The position numbers were made by a program, and so were the translations under genes. The notes beneath the pieces are model-generated. The model did not search any database. It was not told where the DNA came from and worked only from the letters and a program-made list of their open reading frames with translations. Positions 1 to 7,080 of a DNA stretch of 62,047 nt are shown piece after piece. The stretch's first letter is position 1; each line of letters starts with the position of its first letter. This DNA is from Candidatus Auribacterota bacterium. Lineage in GTDB: Bacteria > Auribacterota > Tritonobacteria > UBA1439. The DNA is taken from the NCBI GenBank assembly GCA_026392035.1, contig JAPLCX010000013.1, forward strand, positions 1-62,047, in the 5' to 3' direction.

Positions 1-61
1 GCCCCATCACCCCCAACCTGTCCCGCTCCTTACGGCTCATCTCCAGTATCCCCTCTCTCAT
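1..61 (-). mobile_element. 5' end of an ISNCY-like transposase gene, cut by the window edge
   Basis: On the minus strand an ATG at 61-59 opens a frame beginning MREGILEMSRKERDRLGVMG that runs off the window. This resembles the N-terminus of HTH-containing ISNCY-type transposases, which often begin with an MS-[RQ]-KE-x-[DE]-R-L segment. A purine-rich stretch (GGGGGTGGAA) sits just before the ATG. The sequence further upstream (about 88-145) contains two copies of a GGGGACATT phrase, a pattern I associate with the ends of such elements. Only about 20 residues are visible, so the family assignment is tentative. Confidence 0.5.
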
Positions 62-398
62 TTCCACCCCCTTGTCGGGGGCTATTATAGGGGACATTTC
101 TACTTTGGCAGATAGGGGACATTATCATTTTGGTATGACATCAAGCTGGCGATATGATGGAGCCCCACGAGCGCGCGGTTCCTTACCTAATAGCGGCTTT
201 CCACCACGCTCTTGCGCAGAGTAGACGTGATAGAATGCTCCGGGAAATTGTATTCCTATTCTCATTTGTAAAGAGGAAAGATTTGCCACCGATGTCATAT
301 TGAAAGTTTATTCCACATAGTATTTGATTTTCGTCTGCCTTTTTGTTTGAATGTCCCTTGCCCTTCGAAGGGGCTTATACACCGCAAAGGAGGTCGCA
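62..398. other. Non-coding spacer with probable IS end
   Basis: No convincing gene is present. The left part (about 88-145) holds two GGGGACATT phrases in direct orientation and is probably the terminal region of the insertion sequence whose transposase starts at 61. A 12-base palindrome (CCCTTCGAAGGG) lies at about 361-375, before the ribosome-binding site of the next gene. I see no strong sigma-70 promoter. Confidence 0.4.
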
Positions 399-1124
399 AT
401 GCTCAGAGAACCACCGGAGAAAGTATCACAGGAGAAAATCACATTTGACGTGCGCGAGCTCGAGCCGCTGCTCAGCCCGCCACCCTCCACGATGCCCCCC
501 TACGAGCCGAGCTGCGTGAAACTCAAGGACGGTTCGGAGATGCTGATCCGCGAAGCCCGGCGGGAAGAGGTCCCAAAGATGCTTGAGTTCATCAAGAAGA
601 TGCTCGACGTTGACCACGACTTCTACGACATCGTCGGCGTGAGGGTCTACGCGGAGATTCTGGGCTGGTACAGGAACAGGCTGAAAGACCCCTATCAACT
701 CCTCGGCCTCATCAACGGGGAGTGGGTCGGCTTCGCGAACGGGCGCATGTGGAATGATGATATCTCGATCAGCCTTCACTCCCTCGCCATGAAACGCGGT
801 CTCAGGATAGGCGCCATCATGTACTACGCCAAGGCCGAGTATGCCTTTGAAGTCCTTGGGCAAAAAGAGTGGTGGGCGACGTATGAGAGCTACAACGGCT
901 TCAAGCGCTGGGCAATCGGGATGGCACAGCCGTCGTACCCCTGGCCCGAGTACCAGCACGAGCTCGGCGGATCACGCGTCTTTTACATGACGAAGAAATA
1001 CTGGGACACGGTCGTGAAAAAGTATCTCCTCGATCTCATCGGCGGGACGCTGAAGCGCCCCGTGGCGGCGAAGCTCCTCAAGGCGAACGAGAAGATGACG
1101 CTGCCGAAAGAGGTTGAGGTATAA
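399..1124 (+). CDS. GNAT-like acetyltransferase-related protein (241 aa)
   Basis: The ATG at 399 is chosen because AAAGGAGGT lies at the right distance upstream; an earlier in-frame ATG at 351 has no such site. Residues about 45-110 (a strand with IREARREEVPKMLEFI, then an acidic helix and a strand with LGLINGEWVGFANGRM) look like the N-terminal half of a GNAT acetyltransferase fold. The rest, rich in Trp and Tyr, does not show a clear acetyl-CoA loop. The substrate is unknown. The gene stands alone on this strand, convergent with the uridine phosphorylase gene. Function is an inference from fold-like features only. Confidence 0.55.
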   Translation: MLREPPEKVSQEKITFDVRELEPLLSPPPSTMPPYEPSCVKLKDGSEMLIREARREEVPKMLEFIKKMLDVDHDFYDIVGVRVYAEILGWYRNRLKDPYQLLGLINGEWVGFANGRMWNDDISISLHSLAMKRGLRIGAIMYYAKAEYAFEVLGQKEWWATYESYNGFKRWAIGMAQPSYPWPEYQHELGGSRVFYMTKKYWDTVVKKYLLDLIGGTLKRPVAAKLLKANEKMTLPKEVEV

Positions 1125-1150
1125 GCCAGCCTGTAGTCCGGCAAGAAATC

Positions 1151-1172
1151 GCCCCTTCAGAGATGGAGGGGC
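1151..1172 (+). terminator. Hairpin downstream of the GNAT-like gene
   Basis: GCCCCTTC pairs with GGAGGGGC across a six-base loop, with one G-U pair. A short T-rich run (AACTTTCT) follows. This could be a weak intrinsic terminator for the gene ending at 1124. Confidence 0.35.
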
Positions 1173-1180
1173 AACTTTCT

Positions 1181-1213
1181 AAAATCCCAAATCCCAAGAC
1201 CCAAATCCCAAAA
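1181..1213. repeat. AAATCCC heptamer array, one-armed
   Basis: About four imperfect copies of AAATCCC(A) lie between the GNAT-like and uridine phosphorylase genes. The same word recurs at 12397-12427 and, inverted, at 20320-20428. No opposing arm is visible here. Confidence 0.7.
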
Positions 1214-1222
1214 AAGAGGATC

Positions 1223-1978
1223 CTATTTTCCGGCCCTATCCCTCGCGGCAATAATCCTGATCGCCTCGACAGCCGTCTTTATCATCTCCTCGATCCCTAC
1301 CTTCTTGACAATCATCTCTCCCGTGATGGTGGAGCCGATGACCGCGAGGATTTCCGCTGCCCTGAGCCTTCTGAATGAGGAGATCACGAAGATTGCAGAC
1401 GACTCCATCGAGCTCGCCAGCACGTTCGCCTTCTGCCAGGTTTTCCACCTGGCGCGGATCTCGTCGTACTGCGGCAGGCGCGGGTCGTCCTCCTCGGTGA
1501 AAAAGGCGTCCTTGGTCTGCGTGATGCCCAGGTGCGTCTTGTAGCCGAGCTTTTTGGCCGCTTCCCAGAGCGCCATGGTGAGTTGAAAATCGGCAACGGC
1601 GGGGTAGTTGAGCGGTACGTACTGGAGGGAGGTCCCGTCCTCCCGGACGGTGGCCGTGGAGATGACGAGGTCACCGAGGCCGACGTTCGTCTGGAGGCCG
1701 CCTGCCGTCCCGACCCTGATAAAGGTGTCAGCCCCGATGCGTGCGAGTTCCTCCACGGCGATCGCCGCGGAGGGGCAGCCGATCCCGGTGGACGTCACCG
1801 ACACTTTGATGCCGCCCACCTCTCCCGTGTATGTGGTGTATTCCCTGTTCTGCGCCACCTTCTCGGCCCTATCCAGAAAACCCGCGATCAGGGGGACGCG
1901 CCCCGGGTCGCCGGGGAGCAGCACGTACCGCCCGACATCCCCCTTCGCCAGTTGTATGTGATATTGCTTTTCTGACAT
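1223..1978 (-). CDS. udp: Uridine phosphorylase
   Basis: The protein is 251 residues, close to the usual length of the family. It shows the phosphate-binding LPGDPGR motif near residues 21-27, RVGTAGG near 88-94 and the MESSA segment near 190 that holds the ribose-binding glutamate of the PNP/UDP superfamily. It should split uridine with phosphate into uracil and ribose 1-phosphate in the cytoplasm. A GGGGGGAAG site precedes the ATG. It is followed upstream on the same strand by the cyclase-family and AllH-like genes, hinting at a small nucleoside or nitrogen salvage unit, though the spacers are filled with repeats and cotranscription is not certain. Confidence 0.88.
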   Translation of the reverse strand: MSEKQYHIQLAKGDVGRYVLLPGDPGRVPLIAGFLDRAEKVAQNREYTTYTGEVGGIKVSVTSTGIGCPSAAIAVEELARIGADTFIRVGTAGGLQTNVGLGDLVISTATVREDGTSLQYVPLNYPAVADFQLTMALWEAAKKLGYKTHLGITQTKDAFFTEEDDPRLPQYDEIRARWKTWQKANVLASSMESSAIFVISSFRRLRAAEILAVIGSTITGEMIVKKVGIEEMIKTAVEAIRIIAARDRAGK

Positions 1979-2013
1979 TGCTTCCCCCCTGCCTCGTGAG
2001 GCATTACATACAT

Positions 2014-2058
2014 GGGCTTGATAAAACTTGTCCTGAGCGAAGCCGAAGGATCAAGCCC
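2014..2058. repeat. Hairpin repeat with CTTCG-type arm
   Basis: GGGCTTGAT at 2014-2022 is perfectly complementary to ATCAAGCCC at 2050-2058. The loop holds TCCTGAGCGAAGCCGAAGGA, a 20-base phrase that I recall from intergenic regions of many unrelated bacteria. It sits between the udp and cyclase genes. A half-array of AATCCGC words follows at 2073-2100. Confidence 0.65.
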
Positions 2059-2072
2059 CTACATCAGCAAAA

Positions 2073-2100
2073 AATCCGCCCCATCCGCACAATCCGCGGT
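2073..2100. repeat. AATCCGC word half-array
   Basis: Three imperfect words (AATCCGCCCC, ATCCGCAC, AATCCGCGGT) lie in tandem. They match the right arms of the larger arrays at 35038-35066 and 37211-37243. No left arm is present nearby. Confidence 0.6.
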
Positions 2101-2109
2101 CATACACTC

Positions 2110-2880
2110 CTAGCTCATATCGAATGCCACGATCCGGCAAATTGATGACTCCCCCCCGACCCAGCGCCAGGGGAAGCAGCCGATGACCATCCGGCGGTTG
2201 AGCACCTTGTCGATGTCTCCCCCCAGATTTTCAGCGTGTATGATATCAAGCGGGAACAGGTCAATGTGCATGAGCTGGTAGTGGTCGGGAGGAAACATTT
2301 CGTCGATCGTCTTTTTGAACCTCTTTTTGAAATAAATCTCGCATTCTGCCGCTTGCTTCGGCATCCACTCGCGAATCTTCGTGTTCATCGGGTGGTCAGC
2401 GGAGCCGCAGTCAACGCCGATCCATTTGATCTTCATTTTCTTGCACCAGTTCGCAAACTCCCGCTGCGGTCCTGGGTGTTTAACCATGTAGCGCACCTCA
2501 TCCGCCTCAGGCTGGTCCCATGAGTATTTGTGATAGCCGGTGTTGATGACGAGGATATCTCCCTCTTTTACCTCCACGCGGTTGGTGATATCCTTTGAGG
2601 TGTAAATGCCGTAGTCCTCGGCGATATCACTCAGGTCGACGATCGCCCCTTCGCTCACGAGCTCCTCGAGCGGGATGGACGCGACGTCGCGCCCGTGCGT
2701 GCAGAAGTGGAGCGACCCATCGAGGTGGGTGCCCACATGGTTGCTGTGCGTCACCAGCTGGCCGTTCGCGCCGTTCGGCGCCAGGCGCTTGAAGAACTTC
2801 ACCTGGAGCGGCTCATACGTCGGCCATGCCGGAGTGAGATCGCTCAGCGGCTGCGTGAGATCGTACATTTTGAATTTCAC
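2110..2880 (-). CDS. Cyclase-family metal-dependent hydrolase
   Basis: The protein (256 aa) belongs to the cyclase/kynurenine formamidase-like family (PF04199). The family signature HxGTHxD is visible at residues 48-54, with a second histidine at 58. These residues bind zinc or manganese in known members such as KynB and isatin hydrolase. The start is a GTG at 2880 with GGAGG six bases upstream; an in-frame ATG four codons later is too far from that site. The substrate cannot be told from sequence. Between the uridine phosphorylase and AllH-like genes it may act on a cyclic amide or imide from base catabolism, which is only an inference. Confidence 0.8.
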   Translation of the reverse strand: MKFKMYDLTQPLSDLTPAWPTYEPLQVKFFKRLAPNGANGQLVTHSNHVGTHLDGSLHFCTHGRDVASIPLEELVSEGAIVDLSDIAEDYGIYTSKDITNRVEVKEGDILVINTGYHKYSWDQPEADEVRYMVKHPGPQREFANWCKKMKIKWIGVDCGSADHPMNTKIREWMPKQAAECEIYFKKRFKKTIDEMFPPDHYQLMHIDLFPLDIIHAENLGGDIDKVLNRRMVIGCFPWRWVGGESSICRIVAFDMS

Positions 2881-2890
2881 AATTTACCTC

Positions 2891-2930
2891 CGTGACTCGT
2901 TTCCCGTGCCTCGTTTCTCGTGACCCGTCT
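2891..2930. repeat. CGTGACTCGTTTC word array
   Basis: Imperfect tandem words of the type CGTGACTCGTTTC and CGTGCCTCGTTTC fill the 54-base spacer between the AllH-like and cyclase genes. A related two-armed array lies at 29489-29568. Confidence 0.6.
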
Positions 2931-2934
2931 AAGC

Positions 2935-3900
2935 TTACTGTGTCAATCTACGCGCCACGAGCGACAAGCGAGTCTTTGCAATTTCATATCCAAGGGCCAT
3001 GCCATAAATCAGATCCACCCCCGACGTGGCGCCATATTCTAGCACCCGCTCGCTCGCTCTTTCCACCCTTTTCTCATCAATGGCGAAAATCGCTTCCAGC
3101 AGCTCCTTCACCCGCTCCGCGAACCGCCCGCGCCCCGCCGCAGAGAGGAAATGAGCCGATACCGGCGTCGTTCGCTCCGCCGGCGATTTCATCACCTCCC
3201 CGAGCCGGGTGATCATCCTCCGGGCATACGCCTCCAGGAATGGAACACGCCGCGCGCCACACAGGAAACCCACCAGCCCCACGAGCAGGTCGTCGCACGA
3301 GGGCGTGAGCCCCTCCCCCAGCCCGATGATCCGCTGCGCCGCTTCTCTAACTTTTATCTCGCAGCCCCTCGTGAGGGCGGCTGCGAGCGCGTACACCTTC
3401 TCATGTACCACGAGCGCGGTGTCAGATATCTGCGGGTTCTGTCTCTGGCGTCCATGGCTGCAGCGATCTTCGAGCCTGCCGATGAGCGAGCCGAGGACGC
3501 CGCGAGCGCGCGATTTAGCGATCTCACGTGCGATTTTCAAACAGGTTTCCAGTTCGCCCAAGCGATGCGTTCCCGTCGGCGCGAAGGAAGGATCCCATGT
3601 AGCCGCACGAACCGCCTCGACAATGATCCTCTCTTCCCCAATCTTCACCAGCCCCTTCTCGCATTCGAATCGCTCGTCGGGATAAAAAGATGGATATCCG
3701 TTCTTCAGGGAGCCCTCATGCTCAACGAGAATAAATCCCGGCCCATTGCCGACATCCATGTGTGCGATGACAAGCATTGCTCCCTTGAGCGTTCGTAGAT
3801 ATACCACGCGGTCATAGACCGCGAATGTCGCGCCCGTGACCCTTCCTCTGAGGAGCACGTCTCTGAGCTCTCTATCAATTGATAATGCTCTCAGGCGCAT
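2935..3900 (-). CDS. DUF2877 protein, AllH-like (oxamate carbamoyltransferase subunit family)
   Basis: The 321-residue protein carries the DUF2877 signature around residues 190-205 (GLGEGLTPSCDDLLVG; family pattern G-x-G-x-GLTPSGDD). DUF2877 includes AllH (YlbF), one of three subunits of the anaerobic oxamate carbamoyltransferase AllFGH in enterobacteria. The partner genes allF (fdrA) and allG are not in this window, so the role may differ. The start at 3900 has no strong ribosome-binding site. It lies upstream of the cyclase and uridine phosphorylase genes on the same strand. Family assignment is good; pathway assignment is weak. Confidence 0.72.
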   Translation of the reverse strand: MRLRALSIDRELRDVLLRGRVTGATFAVYDRVVYLRTLKGAMLVIAHMDVGNGPGFILVEHEGSLKNGYPSFYPDERFECEKGLVKIGEERIIVEAVRAATWDPSFAPTGTHRLGELETCLKIAREIAKSRARGVLGSLIGRLEDRCSHGRQRQNPQISDTALVVHEKVYALAAALTRGCEIKVREAAQRIIGLGEGLTPSCDDLLVGLVGFLCGARRVPFLEAYARRMITRLGEVMKSPAERTTPVSAHFLSAAGRGRFAERVKELLEAIFAIDEKRVERASERVLEYGATSGVDLIYGMALGYEIAKTRLSLVARRLTQ

Positions 3901-4003
3901 ATGATCACCATGATAGCATATGGCTTCTCTCTCATCTTGTAAGAAGAGCGTGACCGGAGCGGACCCAGGATCTCACCTATGCCGGAGCGCACCCACGCCG
4001 CTG

Positions 4004-4031
4004 TTGACATGCCTACGCAACATGCTATCGT
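4004..4031 (+). promoter_or_regulatory. Sigma-70-type promoter for the small secreted protein
   Basis: A perfect -35 box TTGACA at 4004-4009 is followed after 16 bases by TATCGT at 4026-4031 (4 of 6 consensus). The gene start lies 43 bases further on with a good ribosome-binding site. Confidence 0.5.
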
Positions 4032-4073
4032 AATAGCAGTTTCAGACCTTCAACCGCAACAAGGAGGATTTTT

Positions 4074-4406
4074 ATGAACGTGAAGAAGCTCATGGTTCTC
4101 CCTCTTGCGCTTCTCATCTTCGCGTGGGGGGCTCAGGGCCTTTCACCTGTCCTGGCGCAGGAGAGCGGTCAAAAAGTCAAGGTTGCCCCGGCAGCCGGGC
4201 AACCCAAACAGGAGAGTGTGACGGCACCCGCAGCAACGCAGGTTCAAGAGCGGGCGCCTATGGAAAAGGTCGGCCATGCCGGCGCGACATTCGGGAAGGG
4301 CACGGGAAACTTCTTCGCGAAATTCGGGAAGGGCTCCGGCAGATTCTTCAAGAACGCCGGTGTCGGAACGGGCCGCTTCTTCAAGCGGATCTTCGCCGGG
4401 AAATAA
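4074..4406 (+). CDS. Small secreted basic protein with Gly-Phe-Phe repeats (110 aa)
   Basis: I do not recognise the family. AAGGAGGA precedes the ATG at good spacing. Residues 1-29 form a typical signal peptide (KK, then a hydrophobic core, cleavage after VLA-Q). A Gln/Ala/Pro-rich linker follows to about residue 70. The last 40 residues hold three imperfect repeats of the form G-[TS]-G-[NR]-F-F-[AK], rich in Lys and Arg, ending in FFKRIFAGK. This gives a cationic, amphipathic tail that could bind membranes, cell wall or nucleic acid, or self-assemble. It has its own promoter and stands alone, so it may be abundant. Confidence 0.75.
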   Translation: MNVKKLMVLPLALLIFAWGAQGLSPVLAQESGQKVKVAPAAGQPKQESVTAPAATQVQERAPMEKVGHAGATFGKGTGNFFAKFGKGSGRFFKNAGVGTGRFFKRIFAGK

Positions 4407-4481
4407 TTTCTCAATTCTTCAGTCCAGAGCGCGGCACGCGTCTCGGATAACACCGGATCCTGTTCCACCGGAGCTCTGGGG

Positions 4482-4768
4482 TCAGGTACTATTGCTGTAG
4501 GCCCGCGAAAGTCGGGCCTCTTCGGCACATTGCCAAGGCCGGTACCCTTCCACTTCCAACTGCACAGCCATGCCGATGAAGGTACGAATCAGTACGATCA
4601 GGACGTTCTTCAGTGTGAGCGCAATGACAACCGTTCGAATAATATCGCCGGCGATGAGGAACTCAAGCCCCCGCAGGATGGCCCGTCCCCAATCTTACCG
4701 GTAGAACTGATACGATTTGCCGGTCTCCTCCTGCCGACGAACAAGGAAGCGGCCGGTGGCGAGGAGCG
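4482..4768 (-). pseudogene. Broken DUF1622 membrane-protein gene
   Basis: Reading the minus strand from about 4768 gives GALLATGRFLVRRQEE, a loop, an in-frame stop at 4695-4697, then DWGRAILRGLEFLIAGDIIR and further hydrophobic sequence ending in EVEGYRPW, with the final stop at 4482-4484. This matches the second half of DUF1622 integral membrane proteins, with the conserved LGRAxLxGLEfLvAADIIRT and VLIRTF segments. The N-terminal membrane segment is missing and an internal stop is present. The left breakpoint coincides with the start of the AT-rich module at 4770-5940. It is either a pseudogene or a truncated remnant. Confidence 0.6.
4499..4519. terminator. Hairpin AGGCCCG/CGGGCCT
   Basis: A seven-base perfect stem with loop CGAAAGT lies 90 bases after the small secreted protein gene. 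No strong T-run follows, so it may be a weak or bidirectional terminator. It overlaps the decayed DUF1622 frame. Confidence 0.35.
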
Positions 4769-4813
4769 CGCCTTAACGCGTCGCCTTGAGCTCCTTGTTC
4801 GATTCCGTTTTCG

Positions 4814-5293
4814 TCAACATGATAGTGTGCCAGTTTTATCATTAGCTAAAAGGAGGTTGTAAACAGTTATGGGTTTGTCATGATGTTTACCTTCATATGT
4901 TAAACCGAATCCTTTGAAGGAGCCTTGATCAGATCTCCATTTTTTGAGAACCTTTAGAACCTCTTTAGAAGAACCAAGTTGATTGATAAATTGTGACGCA
5001 TATTTTGAGGGTGGAATCCCTGTCTCAAGATGCGACTTTTTTATTGCATGTATCGCCAAACCGGTTTGATATTCACCTTTTTCATCTATATTCTCTTTCG
5101 TGATGAAACAACTGTAGATCCCTTTTTTGAATTCGCTCTTGAAATGCCAACCATCAGGTACAAGAAAGATGCCTTTGATATCCTCAATGTGCTTCCAGGA
5201 AAAACCCTTGGGGGCAGATGGCCGCTTGCTTTGTCCTGCAAGGCATAAAGATATGGGCACAATGACAAATAATGCCATGAATTTTCTGAACAT
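4814..5293 (-). CDS. Secreted hypothetical protein, AT-rich (159 aa)
   Basis: The family is not recognised. Residues 1-20 (MFRKFMALFVIVPISLCLAG) form a signal peptide; there is a Cys at 17 but it does not fit a lipobox well. The mature part has the look of a small alpha/beta protein (KGFSWKHIEDIKGIFLVPDGWHFKSE at 29-54), similar in feel to PsbP-like or DUF domains that begin with a PxGW phrase. A GGGG stretch lies 12 bases before the ATG. Base composition is clearly lower in GC than its neighbours, as for the next gene upstream, which suggests both arrived together by transfer. Confidence 0.6.
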   Translation of the reverse strand: MFRKFMALFVIVPISLCLAGQSKRPSAPKGFSWKHIEDIKGIFLVPDGWHFKSEFKKGIYSCFITKENIDEKGEYQTGLAIHAIKKSHLETGIPPSKYASQFINQLGSSKEVLKVLKKWRSDQGSFKGFGLTYEGKHHDKPITVYNLLLANDKTGTLSC

Positions 5294-5330
5294 TTTCGTA
5301 CAAGTCCCCTTTCTTTATTAATGGATTTAC

Positions 5331-5561
5331 TTTCTAACGACGGAATTGAGCGGCAATCCCGCTGAGCGGGACGCGGGGAGGAGCGAACGCCCGCGCATCC
5401 GCGCCGGCAAGGCGAAGCCCCGCAGGGGGCGCCCGCTCGAATGACTTGTTCGCGCCGCCAGGCGCGGCAAGTCATGAGAGCTTGCTCAATTTCGTCGTTC
5501 GCGCCGCTTTGGCGGCGCGCGAACGTGAAGCTCACCTGCCCCGCCTCTGCGGGGTCAGGTG
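5331..5561. other. Highly structured GC-rich spacer, possible attC-like recombination site
   Basis: This GC-rich stretch lies between two AT-rich genes. It contains several strong inverted repeats. AACGACGGAATTGAGC near 5336 pairs with GCTCAATTTCGTCGTT near 5480 (one mismatch). ATGACTTG pairs with CAAGTCAT around a GC-rich stem at about 5438-5475. GTTCGCGCCGC pairs with GCGGCGCG-CGAAC at about 5492-5520. CACCTGCCCCGC pairs with GCGGGG-T-CAGGTG at 5533-5561. On the minus strand the segment opening AACAAGTCATTCGAGCGG and closing CCGCTCAATTCCGTCGTTAG resembles an integron attC site placed 3' of a cassette gene. No integrase gene is in the window. Confidence 0.4.
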
Positions 5562-5578
5562 CAGCGACTTGATAGGCT

Positions 5579-5929
5579 TTACCTAGTATTTCTGCCTGCC
5601 TTTTTGGTCTCTTTAGGTGCTTTAATAGTTGCAGACCATCTACCTGATTCTGGAGGAGCATATTCAGCTTCGAGGAACAAACTGCCATCAGTTTGTGGAG
5701 TCAATTTTACTTTGGAAAATTTTGACCAATCGAAATTCAAACCCTTTCTTTCAGTGAATGCACGAAGTTCCTCTTCGTTGTTAGGCCACCTATTGTTCTC
5801 TATCCAATAACGGTTGTTATGCAAAACAAGCGTAGTGAATTCGGTACCATGCTTAAAAATGTTACATGAAGTTAAAGCTAAACTAATCAAAAGTCCAATT
5901 GATATAAATAACATTCTAATGTCCTTCAT
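5579..5929 (-). CDS. Small lipoprotein of unknown function (116 aa)
   Basis: The family is not recognised. A perfect AAGGAGGTGAT ribosome-binding site precedes the ATG. The signal peptide ends in the lipobox LTSC (Cys22), so the product should be lipidated and placed in the cell envelope. The mature domain is short and ends in a Lys-rich tail. A stretch at 45-60 (NNRWPNNEEELRAF) recalls the type II pseudopilin-like or DUF pattern where a Trp-Pro phrase precedes an acidic helix. The gene is AT-rich and in tandem with the secreted gene at 4814-5293; the structured spacer lies between them. Confidence 0.65.
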   Translation of the reverse strand: MKDIRMLFISIGLLISLALTSCNIFKHGTEFTTLVLHNNRYWIENNRWPNNEEELRAFTERKGLNFDWSKFSKVKLTPQTDGSLFLEAEYAPPESGRWSATIKAPKETKKAGRNTR

Positions 5930-5949
5930 TTCTTATCACCTCCTTAAGA

Positions 5950-5958
5950 AGTATAACA
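5950..5958 (-). promoter_or_regulatory. Extended -10 promoter of the small lipoprotein gene
   Basis: On the minus strand the sequence TGTTATACT gives an extended -10 element (TGn followed by TATACT) about 20 bases before the ATG at 5929. No good -35 box is seen, which is usual for extended -10 promoters. Confidence 0.4.
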
Positions 5959-6025
5959 TAAAGCTCACACATAAGTTTCCCAGGCGTTTTCGTTAATTCT
6001 TTCGCCAGCAGTAAGATGAGATGAA

Positions 6026-6042
6026 GAATGTCCAGGACATTC
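6026..6042. promoter_or_regulatory. Perfect inverted repeat GAATGTCC-A-GGACATTC
   Basis: Eight-base arms around a single A lie upstream of the small lipoprotein gene and 3' of the PNPOx-like gene. It could be an operator or a short hairpin; the AATGTCC phrase also recalls the GGGGACATT phrase near the left-edge insertion sequence. Confidence 0.3.
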
Positions 6043-6102
6043 CCGGTTATAACTCTTTAGCATGGGAAAAATAAGGAAAATGTCTGCGATAGCACCCTTG
6101 TG

Positions 6103-6513
6103 TTATCCGATGGCCACTGGACGATACTCGCCGAAACCGGGCGGCATCCAGCGCATGCGGGTCGGGATGATTTCGATGAGCACGAACTCCGGGTTATTCT
6201 CGTCCGTGAAATGTTTTTTCACATTCGGGTTGAGAGCGAGCAGCTCGCGCTTCTTCTCCGGCCCTCCTGAGACGTCCGCGCGCCCCTCCACTCTCAATTG
6301 GTATTTGCGCCCGTCCACGAAACAGATCTCCACTCGCGGGTTCCGTGCGAGCTCTTGCACCTTGCCGCTCCGTTTGAAGGTGGAACTCAACAGCCTGAAA
6401 TCATCGGTGACCACGAACGCCATCGGACGCACCCGCGGCTGCCCCTCAACGTCGGTGGCCAGAACCCCATAGCCCGCCCCTCTGATAATCTCCATCGCCT
6501 CACATGCCGTCAT
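6103..6513 (-). CDS. Pyridoxamine 5'-phosphate oxidase-like flavin-binding protein
   Basis: The protein (136 aa from the ATG at 6513) has the split-barrel PNPOx-like fold signature: a first helix (TACEAMEIIRGAGYGVLAT), then the strand GQPRVRPMAFV, and later KVQELARNPRVEICFVDG. Proteins of this group bind FMN or F420 and have varied or unknown substrates. GAGG eight bases upstream supports the ATG at 6513 over the one at 6531. It is short for a true PdxH, so vitamin B6 synthesis is unlikely. It lies next to a phosphodiesterase gene on the same strand with no obvious link. Confidence 0.75.
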   Translation of the reverse strand: MTACEAMEIIRGAGYGVLATDVEGQPRVRPMAFVVTDDFRLLSSTFKRSGKVQELARNPRVEICFVDGRKYQLRVEGRADVSGGPEKKRELLALNPNVKKHFTDENNPEFVLIEIIPTRMRWMPPGFGEYRPVAIG

Positions 6514-6565
6514 GTGCTCCCCCTCTTTCATTTAGTTTATTGTTATTTTTTATCTAATTTCTCTG

Positions 6566-7054
6566 TTAATAGTTCAAGTCATGGATTTCGGCCGTCATCC
6601 TCTCCGTGTCGAGAATGGCGACGGTGCACCGCCCCGTGAGCCAGCCGCCGCATTCTCCCGGATTGACCACGAGCGTCTTCCCTTTCCGGACCACCACTTC
6701 GTGCGTGTGACCGTACACGATGAGGTCATAGGCGCCGCTCGCCGCGAGGGCGTCAAGCATGTCGGGGACATGGATCAGCAGCACCCGCTTGCCGCCGAGC
6801 TCCCCCTCCCACTTCCGCTCGTGGATTTCGCCGATCCCCTTTAACTTCTCCCTCAGAAAGAACTTCTCGCCGTCGTTGTTCCCGAAGACGGCGATGAGCG
6901 GCATCTTTAACTTCGCGAACTCCTTCGCGGTGATCGGCGAGATGATATCACCCGCGTGCAGGACTACCGCCACCCCCTCACGGTTGAAAAGCTCAACCGC
7001 CTTCGCGATCGCAGGCATGTTCTCGTGTGAATCAGCCATCAACCCGAGCTTCAT
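6566..7054 (-). CDS. YfcE/MJ0936-type metallophosphoesterase
   Basis: The 162-residue protein shows all the metal-binding motifs of the calcineurin-like phosphoesterase fold: DSH near 8-10, HAGDI near 36-40, FGNNDG near 60-65, HxPDM near 95 and YGHTHE near 113-118, ending with a VNPGE segment. Small family members of this size hydrolyse phosphodiesters with manganese. The start at 7054 has GGGG upstream at good spacing. The natural substrate is unknown. It follows the GltB-like gene by only 26 bases on the same strand and may be cotranscribed with it. Confidence 0.85.
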   Translation of the reverse strand: MKLGLMADSHENMPAIAKAVELFNREGVAVVLHAGDIISPITAKEFAKLKMPLIAVFGNNDGEKFFLREKLKGIGEIHERKWEGELGGKRVLLIHVPDMLDALAASGAYDLIVYGHTHEVVVRKGKTLVVNPGECGGWLTGRCTVAILDTERMTAEIHDLNY

Positions 7055-7080
7055 AATTACATCCCCATCAAAGCGCCACG

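Noticed and set aside
4735-4810. Second attC-like site 3' of the secreted gene at 4814
   Set aside because: The ten-base inverted repeat CGAACAAGGA/TCCTTGTTCG looks suggestive, but its inner arm lies in the readable FLVRR part of the decayed DUF1622 gene, so it may be chance.
4530-4862. Plus-strand 110-residue reading frame
   Set aside because: It is antisense to the recognisable DUF1622 remnant, has biased unnatural composition and no ribosome-binding site.
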